From the NCBI RefSeq assembly GCF_044891285.1, contig NZ_JAUIYO010000009.1:1-64000 (forward strand): a DNA stretch of 64,000 nucleotides, written 5' to 3'. The translations under genes and the position numbers were made by a program. Shown piece after piece: positions 34,400 through 42,679 of the stretch. Under the pieces are notes generated by a model. It was not told the origin of the DNA. It searched no databases and saw only the letters and a list, made by a program, of their open reading frames with translations. Source of the stretch: Pseudobacillus lumedeiriae. GTDB taxonomy: Bacteria > Bacillota > Bacilli > Bacillales > Domibacillaceae. How positions within the stretch are numbered: position 1 is the stretch's first letter; every line of letters starts with the position of its first letter.

Positions 34400-34704
34400 T
34401 CTGCGTCCTCACCGATCATGAGGGTAACCAGGTCACCTGCAAATCCCATTAAGTCTTTCCCAGAAGCTTTTCCTTCGTCTGAGCGCATGCCATTCTTTAA
34501 ATCTTCCATGCTGTCATAGATCATTTCGCACATAAGATAGTATTCTGCTTCTCCGCCGGTCATCACTGATTTATTGAATTTCGTTACTTTCATTTCACGA
34601 AGACCTGGAATTTTTGCTGTAAGTGGGGCATGCACATTAAAATAGTGCTCATCGAATTTCTCTTTATCTTTCGGTTGTTTATACAATGCTACTACTTTAG
34701 CCAT
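34396..34704 (-). CDS. EthD-family ferredoxin-like dimeric barrel protein (102 aa)
   Basis: Small alpha+beta dimeric barrel: VVALYKQPKDKEKFDEHYFNVHAPLTAKIPG-type start (residues 4-34, with the conserved His of HYFNVHAPL), MKVTKFNK, EYYLMCEMIYDSMEDL. Family members have varied roles (ether degradation, polyketide cyclisation, stress). It lies between paaD and paaF and overlaps paaF by 4 bases, so it is co-translated with the pathway. Its job there is unknown to me. Confidence 0.88.
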   Translation of the reverse strand: MAKVVALYKQPKDKEKFDEHYFNVHAPLTAKIPGLREMKVTKFNKSVMTGGEAEYYLMCEMIYDSMEDLKNGMRSDEGKASGKDLMGFAGDLVTLMIGEDAE

Positions 34705-34722
34705 TGTTGATCCTCCTCTACT

Positions 34723-35232
34723 TTACATCATTGTTGAAACAGGCTTCATCGCTTCAAATGGATTTTTACAGCTTTTGCAGTACAAAATGCTTCTGCACGC
34801 TGTCGGCCCGAAGATATTTTCCATCGTGACATACGTTGATTCACAATAGGGACAATCGACATGCCAAGAGCCATCTTCTTCAAAGTGCTCCGGCGGCGGG
34901 GCAATCCCGAACGCGCGCAAACCTTTGTGGCCTTCCTCTGTGATCCGGTCTGACGTCCATGGCGGGTGAAAAATAAATTCCACTTCCACGTCTTCCACAG
35001 ACGGCAGTTCGTTCACTGCATTCACGATATTCTTTTTAATAATATCCAGTGCCGGGCATCCTAAAAATGTCGGCAGAAGAACAACTTTTACGTTCTTTCC
35101 TTCCGTAACAACCTCTTCCACCATGCCGAGATCAATAATGCTGACTGTATCAATCTCCGGGTCTTTTACATTGTTGAGTGCTTCATATACTTGTTGATTA
35201 AAAGATTCTACAGATGCAGTCATTAAAGACAC
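34723..35232 (-). CDS. paaD: PaaD, maturation factor of the phenylacetyl-CoA epoxidase (169 aa)
   Basis: MIP18/DUF59-type iron-sulfur or metal centre assembly factor needed for the PaaABC epoxidase. DUF59 core: NNVKDPEIDTVSIIDLGMVEEV (18-39) and LPTFLGCPALDIIK; C-terminal zinc ribbon CPYCEST...CRSILYCKSCKNPFEAMKP. Standard order paaABCD. Confidence 0.95.
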   Translation of the reverse strand: MSLMTASVESFNQQVYEALNNVKDPEIDTVSIIDLGMVEEVVTEGKNVKVVLLPTFLGCPALDIIKKNIVNAVNELPSVEDVEVEFIFHPPWTSDRITEEGHKGLRAFGIAPPPEHFEEDGSWHVDCPYCESTYVTMENIFGPTACRSILYCKSCKNPFEAMKPVSTMM

Positions 35233-35249
35233 CTCTTTCCGGTATTAGA

Positions 35250-36062
35250 TTACCAAGCAGCAGCCGTATCCAATCGATACACTTCAGAAAGAGTGGATAG
35301 CGCTTCTGTTAAGTCTTCTGTATGTTCGCCATTCCGTCCGCTCTTAGCTGGAGCTTCAGGAATCACTGGCACTTCCATTCCGATCGATTCAAAAATTGGT
35401 GCCATGTTTGCTTTCCATTTATCTTTTAATTCTTCTTCGCTGGCCATCAAACCGTTGCTTTCGATCGCTGCTTTCTGATCTCCATAAGAGAAGACATCTC
35501 CAAAGTCTTTCATTACGCGTTCGATCGCTTCGTTCATTTTCTTTTTCGCTTCGTCTGTAGAGCTTAACAATTGAACGAACCATGTTTTCCAGTGCAATAG
35601 GTGATAGTAAAGCTCCATGTTTACTTTTACCGCTGCTTCTGCAAGTGGTGTATAGGAGCTTTGGCGTAAAGAATCAATTTTTACTTTTTTCGCCTGTGCG
35701 TAGAAGAAGCTTCTAACGACTGCGTACGCCCAGTCATAGTTAGGTGTTTCCATGTAATTTCCTTCACCGTTCACACGCTCAGCTAACACGCTGTTTTTTC
35801 TTTCTTGTGCCGGACGAAGGTGAGCAAGTTCATCTGCATTTCCTACTTCCAAGTCTTCAAGAAGTGTGTAGTACATTGCTGCATGCCCCATTGTGTCTTG
35901 GCTGATCGAGGAAGAAGCAACGTCTTCTTCAATATGAGGAGCAAGTCCGAGCCACTCAGAACCGCGGTAAGCGACTAAGAAGTCGTCATCTGCTAGTTGA
36001 AATAACAAGTTCGTTACTGCTTCTTTGTACTCTGGACTTAATACGTTTTCTGCGCTGCTCAT
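35250..36062 (-). CDS. paaC: PaaC, structural subunit of phenylacetyl-CoA epoxidase (270 aa)
   Basis: Non-catalytic ferritin-like partner of PaaA. PaaC family features: DDFLVAYRGSEWLGLAPHIEEDVASSSISQDTMGHA-type region (around 24-60), RNSVLAERVNGEGNYMETPNYDWAYAVVR-type region near 88-115. Start at ATG 36062, which overlaps the paaB stop (ATGA) and has GGGGAGG nine bases before it; six earlier codons are discarded. Confidence 0.95.
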   Translation of the reverse strand: MSSAENVLSPEYKEAVTNLLFQLADDDFLVAYRGSEWLGLAPHIEEDVASSSISQDTMGHAAMYYTLLEDLEVGNADELAHLRPAQERKNSVLAERVNGEGNYMETPNYDWAYAVVRSFFYAQAKKVKIDSLRQSSYTPLAEAAVKVNMELYYHLLHWKTWFVQLLSSTDEAKKKMNEAIERVMKDFGDVFSYGDQKAAIESNGLMASEEELKDKWKANMAPIFESIGMEVPVIPEAPAKSGRNGEHTEDLTEALSTLSEVYRLDTAAAW

Positions 36063-36403
36063 TTGTTGTCGCCTCCCCAAGACAGAATTTCTTTTTCATC
36101 CAGCATTTGCTGTTCGTAATGACGCCATTTTTTCTTTAAGTAACCGTAGCCTTTTGTTGTGCGGTAATCTTTATTGTCAAGTCTGCTGAGTGTTAATTTC
36201 TCTTCAGCGTCCATTCCTCTAATGTGTTTTCTGTTCACGATCCAGATGTCTGCAACTGGTTCGCGGCGCATGAAGTTCTCCTGTGCCATGATAAGGGCCA
36301 TATCTTCGTTTGGAGCTAACAGACTGAACTGATGCTGGAATGCAGAGCTCGGAGTCCGCTTGCTGAATACTTCATATTCTTGGTAAAATGTTTTTTCTGC
36401 CAT
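36059..36403 (-). CDS. paaB: PaaB, small subunit of phenylacetyl-CoA epoxidase (114 aa)
   Basis: Small subunit that organises the PaaAC complex. YQEYEVFSKRTPSSAFQHQF (7-26), HQFSLLAPNEDMALIMAQENFMRREPVADIWIVNR-type centre (24-58). Length is a little over the E. coli protein. Overlaps paaC by 4 bases. Confidence 0.95.
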   Translation of the reverse strand: MAEKTFYQEYEVFSKRTPSSAFQHQFSLLAPNEDMALIMAQENFMRREPVADIWIVNRKHIRGMDAEEKLTLSRLDNKDYRTTKGYGYLKKKWRHYEQQMLDEKEILSWGGDNK

Positions 36404-36425
36404 TTTTCTGCTCCTTTCTGTTCGC

Positions 36426-37379
36426 TCAGTTTACTGTTGCTGCAAGTGCGTCGCGCACCCACGCGTTATTTTGATAAGAAGATCTGCGTAAGTTCAAACG
36501 TGCTTGAGAACGTGGACCTTCGTTTTTAATGATTTTCTTAAACTCTGCCCAATCAGGCTGCTGATAAATCCACTCTTGCTTTTCTTCATCATATCGCATC
36601 GTTGGATCTGGAATGGTTAATCCAAGTGATAAGATACGCGGGATATATTTATTAAAGAAGTCTTGTCTTAATTCTTCGTTTGTTTTTGTACGGATTTTAT
36701 ATTTAATTGTTACATCTTGTTTAGAAGCGCCTGTTGTTGCTTTGCTCGCTGGGCCAAAGAACATAAGAAGTGCATCCCACCAGCGGTTTAATGCATCTTG
36801 AATCATTGCTCTTTGTTCTTCTGTACCTTCTGCAAGCGCCATGATGATCGATTCCCCATGCTGAGCGTGGAATACTTCCTCTGCACAGATACGCTGAAGT
36901 GCTCTTGCGTATGGACCGTAAGAAGCGCCAAGCATGTTTGTTTGAGTGATAATAGCGGCACCGTCTACGAGCCAGCCGATCAATCCTGCATCTCCCCATG
37001 TTTTTGTATCCATATGGAAGACGTTGTGGAATTTCAAATCGCCATTAAATAAGTCTTGCATTAAGTCGCCGCGGTTTTTGCCGTATGGCTTTAATAAATC
37101 TTCCGCCACACGAAGCAGAAGCTGTCCGTGTCCCATCTCGTCCTGGACTTTCGCCATGATGCCAAGCTTTCTTTTAAGGGAAGGAGCTTTAGGCACCCAT
37201 TCTTTTTCCGGAAGCGCTCCCATTATTTCGCTGATTCCATGCATAGAAATTAATTTAATAAGCGCCACGCGGTATTCTTCAGGCATCCAATCATCTGCTT
37301 CGATTTTGTCTCCTGCCTCGATACGCTGCATAAATTGTTCCAATTTTTCTTCTTCAGTCATCATTGCTAGATTAGACAT
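36426..37379 (-). CDS. paaA: PaaA, catalytic diiron subunit of phenylacetyl-CoA epoxidase (317 aa)
   Basis: Ring 1,2-epoxygenase. Ferritin-like fold with the diiron carboxylate/His motifs KVQDEMGHGQLLL (about 77-89) and CAEEVFHAQHGESI (about 164-177); SEIMGALPEKEWVPKAPS is a PaaA block. First gene of the epoxidase operon; a promoter with TTGCAT-N17-TATAAT lies about 66-94 bases upstream, with AACGTTATA repeats over the start of transcription. Confidence 0.96.
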   Translation of the reverse strand: MSNLAMMTEEEKLEQFMQRIEAGDKIEADDWMPEEYRVALIKLISMHGISEIMGALPEKEWVPKAPSLKRKLGIMAKVQDEMGHGQLLLRVAEDLLKPYGKNRGDLMQDLFNGDLKFHNVFHMDTKTWGDAGLIGWLVDGAAIITQTNMLGASYGPYARALQRICAEEVFHAQHGESIIMALAEGTEEQRAMIQDALNRWWDALLMFFGPASKATTGASKQDVTIKYKIRTKTNEELRQDFFNKYIPRILSLGLTIPDPTMRYDEEKQEWIYQQPDWAEFKKIIKNEGPRSQARLNLRRSSYQNNAWVRDALAATVN

Positions 37380-37424
37380 TGCGTGCTCCCCCTCAGTTCT
37401 ATATTTGAAATTTCATTAATTTCA

Positions 37425-37524
37425 TATAACGTTTTTATAACGTAATTATAATTTATTGTTATACATAATGCAAATATATTCTGATAATTTTTTAAAATTT
37501 TTTCGGGATATTTAAACGCTTTCA
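37425..37524 (-). promoter_or_regulatory. paaA promoter, candidate PaaX operator and cre-like site
   Basis: Minus strand: -35 TTGCAT (37468-37473), 17 bases, -10 TATAAT (37445-37450). Two direct copies AACGTTATA (37425-37433) and TACGTTATA (37436-37444), 11 bases apart (one helical turn), lie right after the -10, where a repressor would block initiation. TTTAAACGCTTTCA (37511-37524) matches the CcpA cre consensus at 13 of 14 positions. The binding proteins are inferred. Confidence 0.6.
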
Positions 37525-37552
37525 TGTCGGGATCCACTTTCTACACACACAT

Positions 37553-37584
37553 ATAAACGCCTATCTTATCGATAGGCGTTTATA
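37553..37584 (-). terminator. Terminator of the paaK-reductase-ferredoxin unit
   Basis: TATAAACGCCTATC and GATAGGCGTTTATA arms with a short loop, after the ferredoxin stop, upstream of the paaA promoter. Confidence 0.8.
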
Positions 37585-37612
37585 TAAGTATCATATGATA
37601 TAAAAATCAACT

Positions 37613-37852
37613 TTAGACTTGTTCAACACAGAATGGCTGTTGAGCTATTTTAATCGACTCAGTCGGGCAGCCGTCTGCCGCATCTTCTAAGTCATCAATC
37701 AAATCGTCAGGAACTTGGGCTGTCCCCTCGTTATCGTCAAGGATCACATAGGAAAGACCTTCATCATCATAATCAAAAATGTCTGGTGCACTGGCACCGC
37801 AAGCTCCGCAGGCAATGCACGTCTCTTTATCGACAATCGTATATGTTGCCAT
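37613..37852 (-). CDS. fer: Ferredoxin, single 4Fe-4S type (79 aa)
   Basis: Electron carrier. Three cluster Cys in CIACGACG (residues 11-18) and the fourth in DGCPTESI (about 62) indicate one 4Fe-4S cluster, as in Bacillus Fer; the protein is very acidic. Start at MATYTIVD with GGAGG upstream; eight earlier codons discarded. It sits between a ferredoxin-NADP reductase and the epoxidase operon and may feed electrons to PaaABC in place of PaaE (inference). Confidence 0.92.
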   Translation of the reverse strand: MATYTIVDKETCIACGACGASAPDIFDYDDEGLSYVILDDNEGTAQVPDDLIDDLEDAADGCPTESIKIAQQPFCVEQV

Positions 37853-37908
37853 GATGTTGTTTCCTCCTTTAAACATTATTCGTGTATGCGATTATTTCAC
37901 CGCTCCGA

Positions 37909-38901
37909 TTATCCCATAATGGATGTGCTGTGAAGCGGCTGTACTTTTGATTTTGGATCAATATATACTTTCGCGTTGCTGATCGCCGTTGGTGCTTCAC
38001 CAAAACCGCTCGCAATTAATTTTACTTTTCCTTCATACGTACAAATATCGCCGGCTGCATAAATGCCTTCGATATTTGTTTCCATGCGGGAGTTCACGAC
38101 GATGCTGTTTTTCTCGATTTCAAGACCCCAGTCCTTGATTGGGCCAAGAGAAGAAACGAAACCGTATGTTACGACAACATCATCTACGTCGATCACTTCT
38201 TTGTTCGTGCCTTTTACTTCTTCAAGGACCACTTGTTCAATCCGCTCTTCACCGATTAATTCAGTCGGCACGTACGGTGTCATAATGTTAACAGACGAGT
38301 TTTCCATCGTTTCGACACTATGCTCATGCGCACGGAATTTGTCGCGGCGGTGGGCGATCGTTACTTTTTCAGCAATCGGCTCCAGCATAAGCGCCCAGTC
38401 TACAGCAGAGTCGCCGCCGCCGAATACTTGTACTTTTTTGCCGGCAAATTGGTTTAAGTCGTTAATGAAATAGTGAAGGTTTTTGCCTTCGTATTTCTCT
38501 GACCCTTCAAGCTCAAGTTTTCTCGGCTGGAACGCACCGTTTCCTGCTGTAATAATGATTGTTTTCGTATAGTGTTCGCCGGCGTTTGTCGTTAACTTAA
38601 ACACGCCATCGGCCTGCTTTTCTACTTCTTGTACCGCTTCTTCAAGACAAATCGTCGGATTGAATTGATTCATTTGCTCTTTTAAATTATCTATGAGTTC
38701 CTGCGCTCTCACTTTCGGAAAGCCGGCTACGTCGTAAATATATTTTTCAGGGTACAGTGCAGAAAGCTGTCCTCCGAGCTGCGGAAGGCTTTCGATAATT
38801 TTGCACGACATTTGTCGCATCCCCGCGTAAAATGCGGTAAATAACCCGACTGGGCCTCCCCCGATAATAGTTACGTCAAAGATTTCCTGATTACTAGACA
38901 T
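37909..38901 (-). CDS. Ferredoxin-NADP+ reductase, thioredoxin-reductase-like type (330 aa)
   Basis: FAD enzyme of the YumC class. FAD motif VTIIGGGPVGLFTAFYAGMR (10-29), NAD(P) motif QVFGGGDSAVDWALML (about 156-171), YAAGDICTYEGKVKLIASGFGEAP (C-terminal FAD contact). It lacks the CxxC of thioredoxin reductases, which separates it from TrxB. Likely partner of the adjacent ferredoxin. Confidence 0.93.
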   Translation of the reverse strand: MSSNQEIFDVTIIGGGPVGLFTAFYAGMRQMSCKIIESLPQLGGQLSALYPEKYIYDVAGFPKVRAQELIDNLKEQMNQFNPTICLEEAVQEVEKQADGVFKLTTNAGEHYTKTIIITAGNGAFQPRKLELEGSEKYEGKNLHYFINDLNQFAGKKVQVFGGGDSAVDWALMLEPIAEKVTIAHRRDKFRAHEHSVETMENSSVNIMTPYVPTELIGEERIEQVVLEEVKGTNKEVIDVDDVVVTYGFVSSLGPIKDWGLEIEKNSIVVNSRMETNIEGIYAAGDICTYEGKVKLIASGFGEAPTAISNAKVYIDPKSKVQPLHSTSIMG

Positions 38902-38937
38902 TCTGTATTTCCTCCTTCAATGTAAGTGATTCCTTTA

Positions 38938-40266
38938 TTATACCTCGACTTTATCAGAATTTCTAAGGTCAACTACACGAATCGCCTTTCCTTCTGATCT
39001 TGGAATCGCTTTAGGCACATTGAAGACGATATGCATTGTTACTAAGCATGTTGATTTCATCAAATGCTGAATCTCTTTTTTCATCTGCTGCACGCGGGCA
39101 TGAGCAAAGTCTCCTGCGATTTCTTCATATAGTTTGCTTTCTACTTCTACATGAAGTTCTACGCCGTCCATCGTACCTTTTCTTACTAGATGGATTTGGT
39201 AGTTCGGCGCAAGTCCTTCAATTTGCAGAAGCACGCGCTCGATTTCAGATGGGAAAACGTTCACTCCGCGAATGATGATCATATCATCTGTACGTCCTTT
39301 GACTCTGGACATTCTAACCGTCGTCCGTCCGCACTTACATTTTTCTCTCGTAATAGAGGCAAGATCGCCTGTACGATATCGAATAACTGGAAACGCTTCC
39401 TTCGTCAAGCTTGTAAACACAAGTTCACCGACTTCGCCTTCAGCCACTGGCTCTTGCGTTTTCGGGTCAAGAACTTCAAGGTAGAAATGATCTTCTTGAA
39501 CATGCAGCCCATCCTGTGCTTCGTGACACTCGATCGATACACCAGGCCCCATAATTTCGCTTAGTCCGTAAATATCAACCGCTTTCAAATTAAATGTTTC
39601 CTCTAACTTCGCACGCATTTCTTCAGACCATGGCTCTGCACCAAAGATACCGTACTCAATCGCTGTATCTCTTGGATCTTTCCCCATTTCCTGCATTTTC
39701 TCAGCAATGTTTAAAATATAAGACGGTGTTCCGCAAATACCTCTGGGCTTAAAGTCTTCAATAATTGTAATTTGTCTTTCAGTGTTACCGCCAGAAATAG
39801 GAACAACTGCTGCTCCAAGCGTTTCTGCACCGTAATGCAAGCCAAGACCGCCAGTAAATAATCCGTATCCGTAAGCATTGTGGAAAATATCTGACTTTTT
39901 CCCGCCTGCCGCTACAATCGCACGGGCAACGACTTCGCCCCATACTTTAATATCATTTTCGGTATAACCAACTACCGTCGGTTTTCCACTTGTACCGGAA
40001 GATCCATGAATACGAACGACATCTTCTTGCGGTACCGCAAATAAACCGAATGGATAGTTATCTCGTAAATCTTGTTTTTTCGTGAAAGGAAGTTTTCTTA
40101 TATCATCTAAACTTTTGATGTCTTCTGGAGTGATACCCAGCTCTTCAAACTTTTTCTTATAACATTCCACATTTTCGTACACTCTTCTTGCTGTTGTTTG
40201 AAGGCATTCAAGCTGCAAAGCTTCCATTTCGGAACGCGCCATTGATTCAATTTGTGGATTATACAT
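38938..40266 (-). CDS. paaK: Phenylacetate-CoA ligase PaaK (442 aa)
   Basis: Activates phenylacetate with ATP and CoA, the first pathway step. AMP-binding motif IHGSSGTSGKPTVVGYT (84-100), IYGLSEIMGPGVSIEC (around 232-247), RYRTGDLASITREKCKCGRTTVRMSRVKGRTDDMI-type hinge region (about 302-336; the GRTDDM hinge is diagnostic). Length matches PaaK (about 440). First gene of a minus-strand unit with the reductase and ferredoxin. Confidence 0.96.
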   Translation of the reverse strand: MYNPQIESMARSEMEALQLECLQTTARRVYENVECYKKKFEELGITPEDIKSLDDIRKLPFTKKQDLRDNYPFGLFAVPQEDVVRIHGSSGTSGKPTVVGYTENDIKVWGEVVARAIVAAGGKKSDIFHNAYGYGLFTGGLGLHYGAETLGAAVVPISGGNTERQITIIEDFKPRGICGTPSYILNIAEKMQEMGKDPRDTAIEYGIFGAEPWSEEMRAKLEETFNLKAVDIYGLSEIMGPGVSIECHEAQDGLHVQEDHFYLEVLDPKTQEPVAEGEVGELVFTSLTKEAFPVIRYRTGDLASITREKCKCGRTTVRMSRVKGRTDDMIIIRGVNVFPSEIERVLLQIEGLAPNYQIHLVRKGTMDGVELHVEVESKLYEEIAGDFAHARVQQMKKEIQHLMKSTCLVTMHIVFNVPKAIPRSEGKAIRVVDLRNSDKVEV

Positions 40267-40760
40267 GTGTACCCCTCCATTACATAATATATAACCTTGA
40301 TGTTCGCGAGAACTTTTCTAATAAAATTCACATAACACTTTTCATACGAAACTTTAAATATTAGTAATATAACTAAATATTAAAATTCCGATAGCTAGTT
40401 TGTCAATAATAATTTCTGAAAATTCATATTTGAAATTTTCGTTCTTATATTCTTTCCATTCAGTTTTGTTACCGTTTCCATTTTTCATAGCTTTCAAAAA
40501 AAGATATCGAATTATTTTACTGAAATATTAGAATTTTAGATTTACACATGGAGAAGGGTATGGTATTTTGATTTCAAGATTTATAAGCGCTTTCATTCAT
40601 GTCGTTTTTAAATCGTTTGTCTGTTTTTCTGTTATAAACTAACAAAAACCAAAGGAGGAATGCCGCTTTACTCTCATTTATTTTACTCAAATACAGTAGC
40701 AGAGAATCACAGCAAGATCCATTTCATTATATATCTTCTATGGAGAAAGGGGTTATTTAA
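40267..40760. other. Divergent control region between paaK and the symporter genes
   Basis: AT-rich, about 490 bases. TATAAGCGCTTTCA (40582-40595) matches the cre consensus at 13 of 14 positions on its minus strand. TATAACCTT (40290-40298) differs by one base from the paaA operator box. GTTCGCGAGAAC (40302-40313) is a short palindrome. AAAGGAGG at about 40654 is followed directly by ATG with too short a spacing for a normal start; I do not call a leader peptide. Confidence 0.5.
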
Positions 40761-41117
40761 ATGGGTGCTTTACCTCAAAAAGATCATATGTCTTCAGCAG
40801 CCCTTCCAAACAAGCCAGACTATACACAATTAGTACAACAAGCCGACTTTCAAAAGCTCATAAAGAAAAAGAAATCATTTATTGTTCCGATGACGATCTT
40901 CTTCCTTGTGTTTTACTTTATGCTGCCAATCTTGGCTGCTTATACAGATATTTTGAAAGCGGATGCATTCGCTGGACTTACGTGGGCCTGGGTGTACGCG
41001 CTGGCACAATTTATCGTCGTTTGGATTGCTGGAATCGTTTATATTAAAAAAGCACAAGGCTATGATGCTCTAGCCGCATCAATTTTAACCGAAAACAAGG
41101 AGGAATTAGATGTATGA
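40761..41117 (+). CDS. DUF485-family small membrane protein (118 aa)
   Basis: Short protein with two membrane segments (about residues 46-66 and 80-103) and the family's FQKLIKKKKSFIVPMTIFF start of the first segment. DUF485 proteins are nearly always encoded just before ActP-type acetate symporters and are thought to help them. Here the stop overlaps the symporter start by 4 bases. AAAGGGG precedes the ATG. Confidence 0.92.
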   Translation: MGALPQKDHMSSAALPNKPDYTQLVQQADFQKLIKKKKSFIVPMTIFFLVFYFMLPILAAYTDILKADAFAGLTWAWVYALAQFIVVWIAGIVYIKKAQGYDALAASILTENKEELDV

Positions 41118-42664
41118 GCATACTATCATTAGCTTTATTTCTAGGAATCATCTTCTTGACCCTCGGCATCACCTATCTTTCGTCTAAAAAAACAAAAAGT
41201 GCAAGTGACTTCTATACAGCTGGTGGCGGATTAACCGCGTGGCAAAATGGACTAGCTGTCGCCGGTGACTTTATGTCTGCCGCTTCCTTCCTTGGCATTA
41301 CAGGCGCGATTGCTTTAGTCGGTTTTGATGGATTTTACATGAGTATCGGCAACCTTGTCGCCTTCTTATTCTTACTATTTCTCGTGTCAGAGCCATTGCG
41401 TAATTTAGGGAAATATACGCTTGCTGATATGATTACAGCCCGATTTAATTCAAAGAAAGTGCGGGGAATGGCAGCAATCAACACGCTTGTCATTTCGATC
41501 TTTTACATGATTGCCCAGCTTGTCGGAGCAGGAGGATTAATTAAGCTTCTTCTCGGCATCGATTATTGGCTGTCGGTTCTTATTGTTGGCATTCTCATGA
41601 CGATCTACGTTATTTTCGGAGGCATGACGGCTACGAGCTGGGTACAAATCACGAAAGCCGTGCTGCTTCTTGGCGGATCATTTATTTTAACGTTTATTGT
41701 TTTTGCTAAATTTAATTTCAGCGTCACTTATATGTTCGAACATGTGAAAACAGTGACTCCGCTTGGCGATATGTTCCTTCATCCAGGAAATAAGTACACA
41801 GATGCGCTTGATATGATTTCATTCAATATGTCACTCGTTCTTGGAGCTGCCGGACTGCCGCATTTGCTTGTCCGTTTCTTCACAGTAAAGGATGCAGCAA
41901 CTGCCCGGAAATCTGTCGTATATTCCACTTGGTTTATCGGTGCCTTTTTCATTATGACGATTTTCCTCGGTTTCGGCGCAGCTGCATTTGTCGGCTTTGA
42001 GAACATTGTCGCAGCAAACCCGGCTGGCAATATGGCCGCACCGTTGCTTGCTCAAATAGCTGGCGGCGAGTTTTTATTCGCTTTCGTTTCTGCCGTCGCT
42101 TTTGCAACGATTCTCGCTGTTGTTTCAGGGCTCGTATTAACATCCGCTTCTGCTTTTGCCCATGATATTTACGGCCAAATTATTAAAGGCGGCAACATGA
42201 CAGAAAAAGAGCAAGTGCTTGTAGCCCGCGTTGCTTCGATCGCCGTTGCTGTCGTTTCGATCTTGCTGGCCATTTTTGCGCAAACGTTAAATGTCGCTTT
42301 CTTGTCTGTTCTCGCACTCGGTATTGCAGCAAGTGCAAACTTACCGGTTATTCTATGTACGATTTATTGGAAGCGCTTTAACGCCGCAGGTGCAATTACT
42401 GGTATGTTATTCGGCCTCGTGAGCTCTGTCGTTCTCGTTCTTTTGAGCCCGAACGTATGGAATCCTGTACCGGGAGCAGCTATCTTTACGGGTGATCCTA
42501 TTTTCACTATGGCTAATCCAACGATCTTCACGGTTCCACTCGGCTTCCTTGGCGCTTATTTAGGAACGATTCTGTCCCGTGAAAAAGCCAATGAAGACAT
42601 GTTCGCAGAAGTGCTGTTTAAGTCTAACACAGGCCATGGCATCAGCTCAGCACAAGACCATTAA
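41114..42664 (+). CDS. ActP-like sodium:solute symporter, possible phenylacetate permease (516 aa)
   Basis: SSS-family (LeuT fold) carrier with about 13 hydrophobic segments. YTAGGGLTAWQNGLAVAGDFMSAASFLGITG (36-66) and GAAGLPHLLVRFFTVKDA near 243-260 are ActP-type blocks. Relatives carry acetate and short-chain acids; an ActP-like permease for phenylacetate (PaaL) is known in Pseudomonas. Divergent from paaK and followed by paaI, so phenylacetate uptake is a reasonable guess. Confidence 0.9.
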   Translation: MSILSLALFLGIIFLTLGITYLSSKKTKSASDFYTAGGGLTAWQNGLAVAGDFMSAASFLGITGAIALVGFDGFYMSIGNLVAFLFLLFLVSEPLRNLGKYTLADMITARFNSKKVRGMAAINTLVISIFYMIAQLVGAGGLIKLLLGIDYWLSVLIVGILMTIYVIFGGMTATSWVQITKAVLLLGGSFILTFIVFAKFNFSVTYMFEHVKTVTPLGDMFLHPGNKYTDALDMISFNMSLVLGAAGLPHLLVRFFTVKDAATARKSVVYSTWFIGAFFIMTIFLGFGAAAFVGFENIVAANPAGNMAAPLLAQIAGGEFLFAFVSAVAFATILAVVSGLVLTSASAFAHDIYGQIIKGGNMTEKEQVLVARVASIAVAVVSILLAIFAQTLNVAFLSVLALGIAASANLPVILCTIYWKRFNAAGAITGMLFGLVSSVVLVLLSPNVWNPVPGAAIFTGDPIFTMANPTIFTVPLGFLGAYLGTILSREKANEDMFAEVLFKSNTGHGISSAQDH

Positions 42665-42679
42665 GGAAAGGTGATTGAA

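Noticed and set aside
40663..40800. Leader peptide before the DUF485 gene
   Set aside because: AAAGGAGG is followed by ATG with almost no spacer, and the frame runs antiphase into the DUF485 gene.
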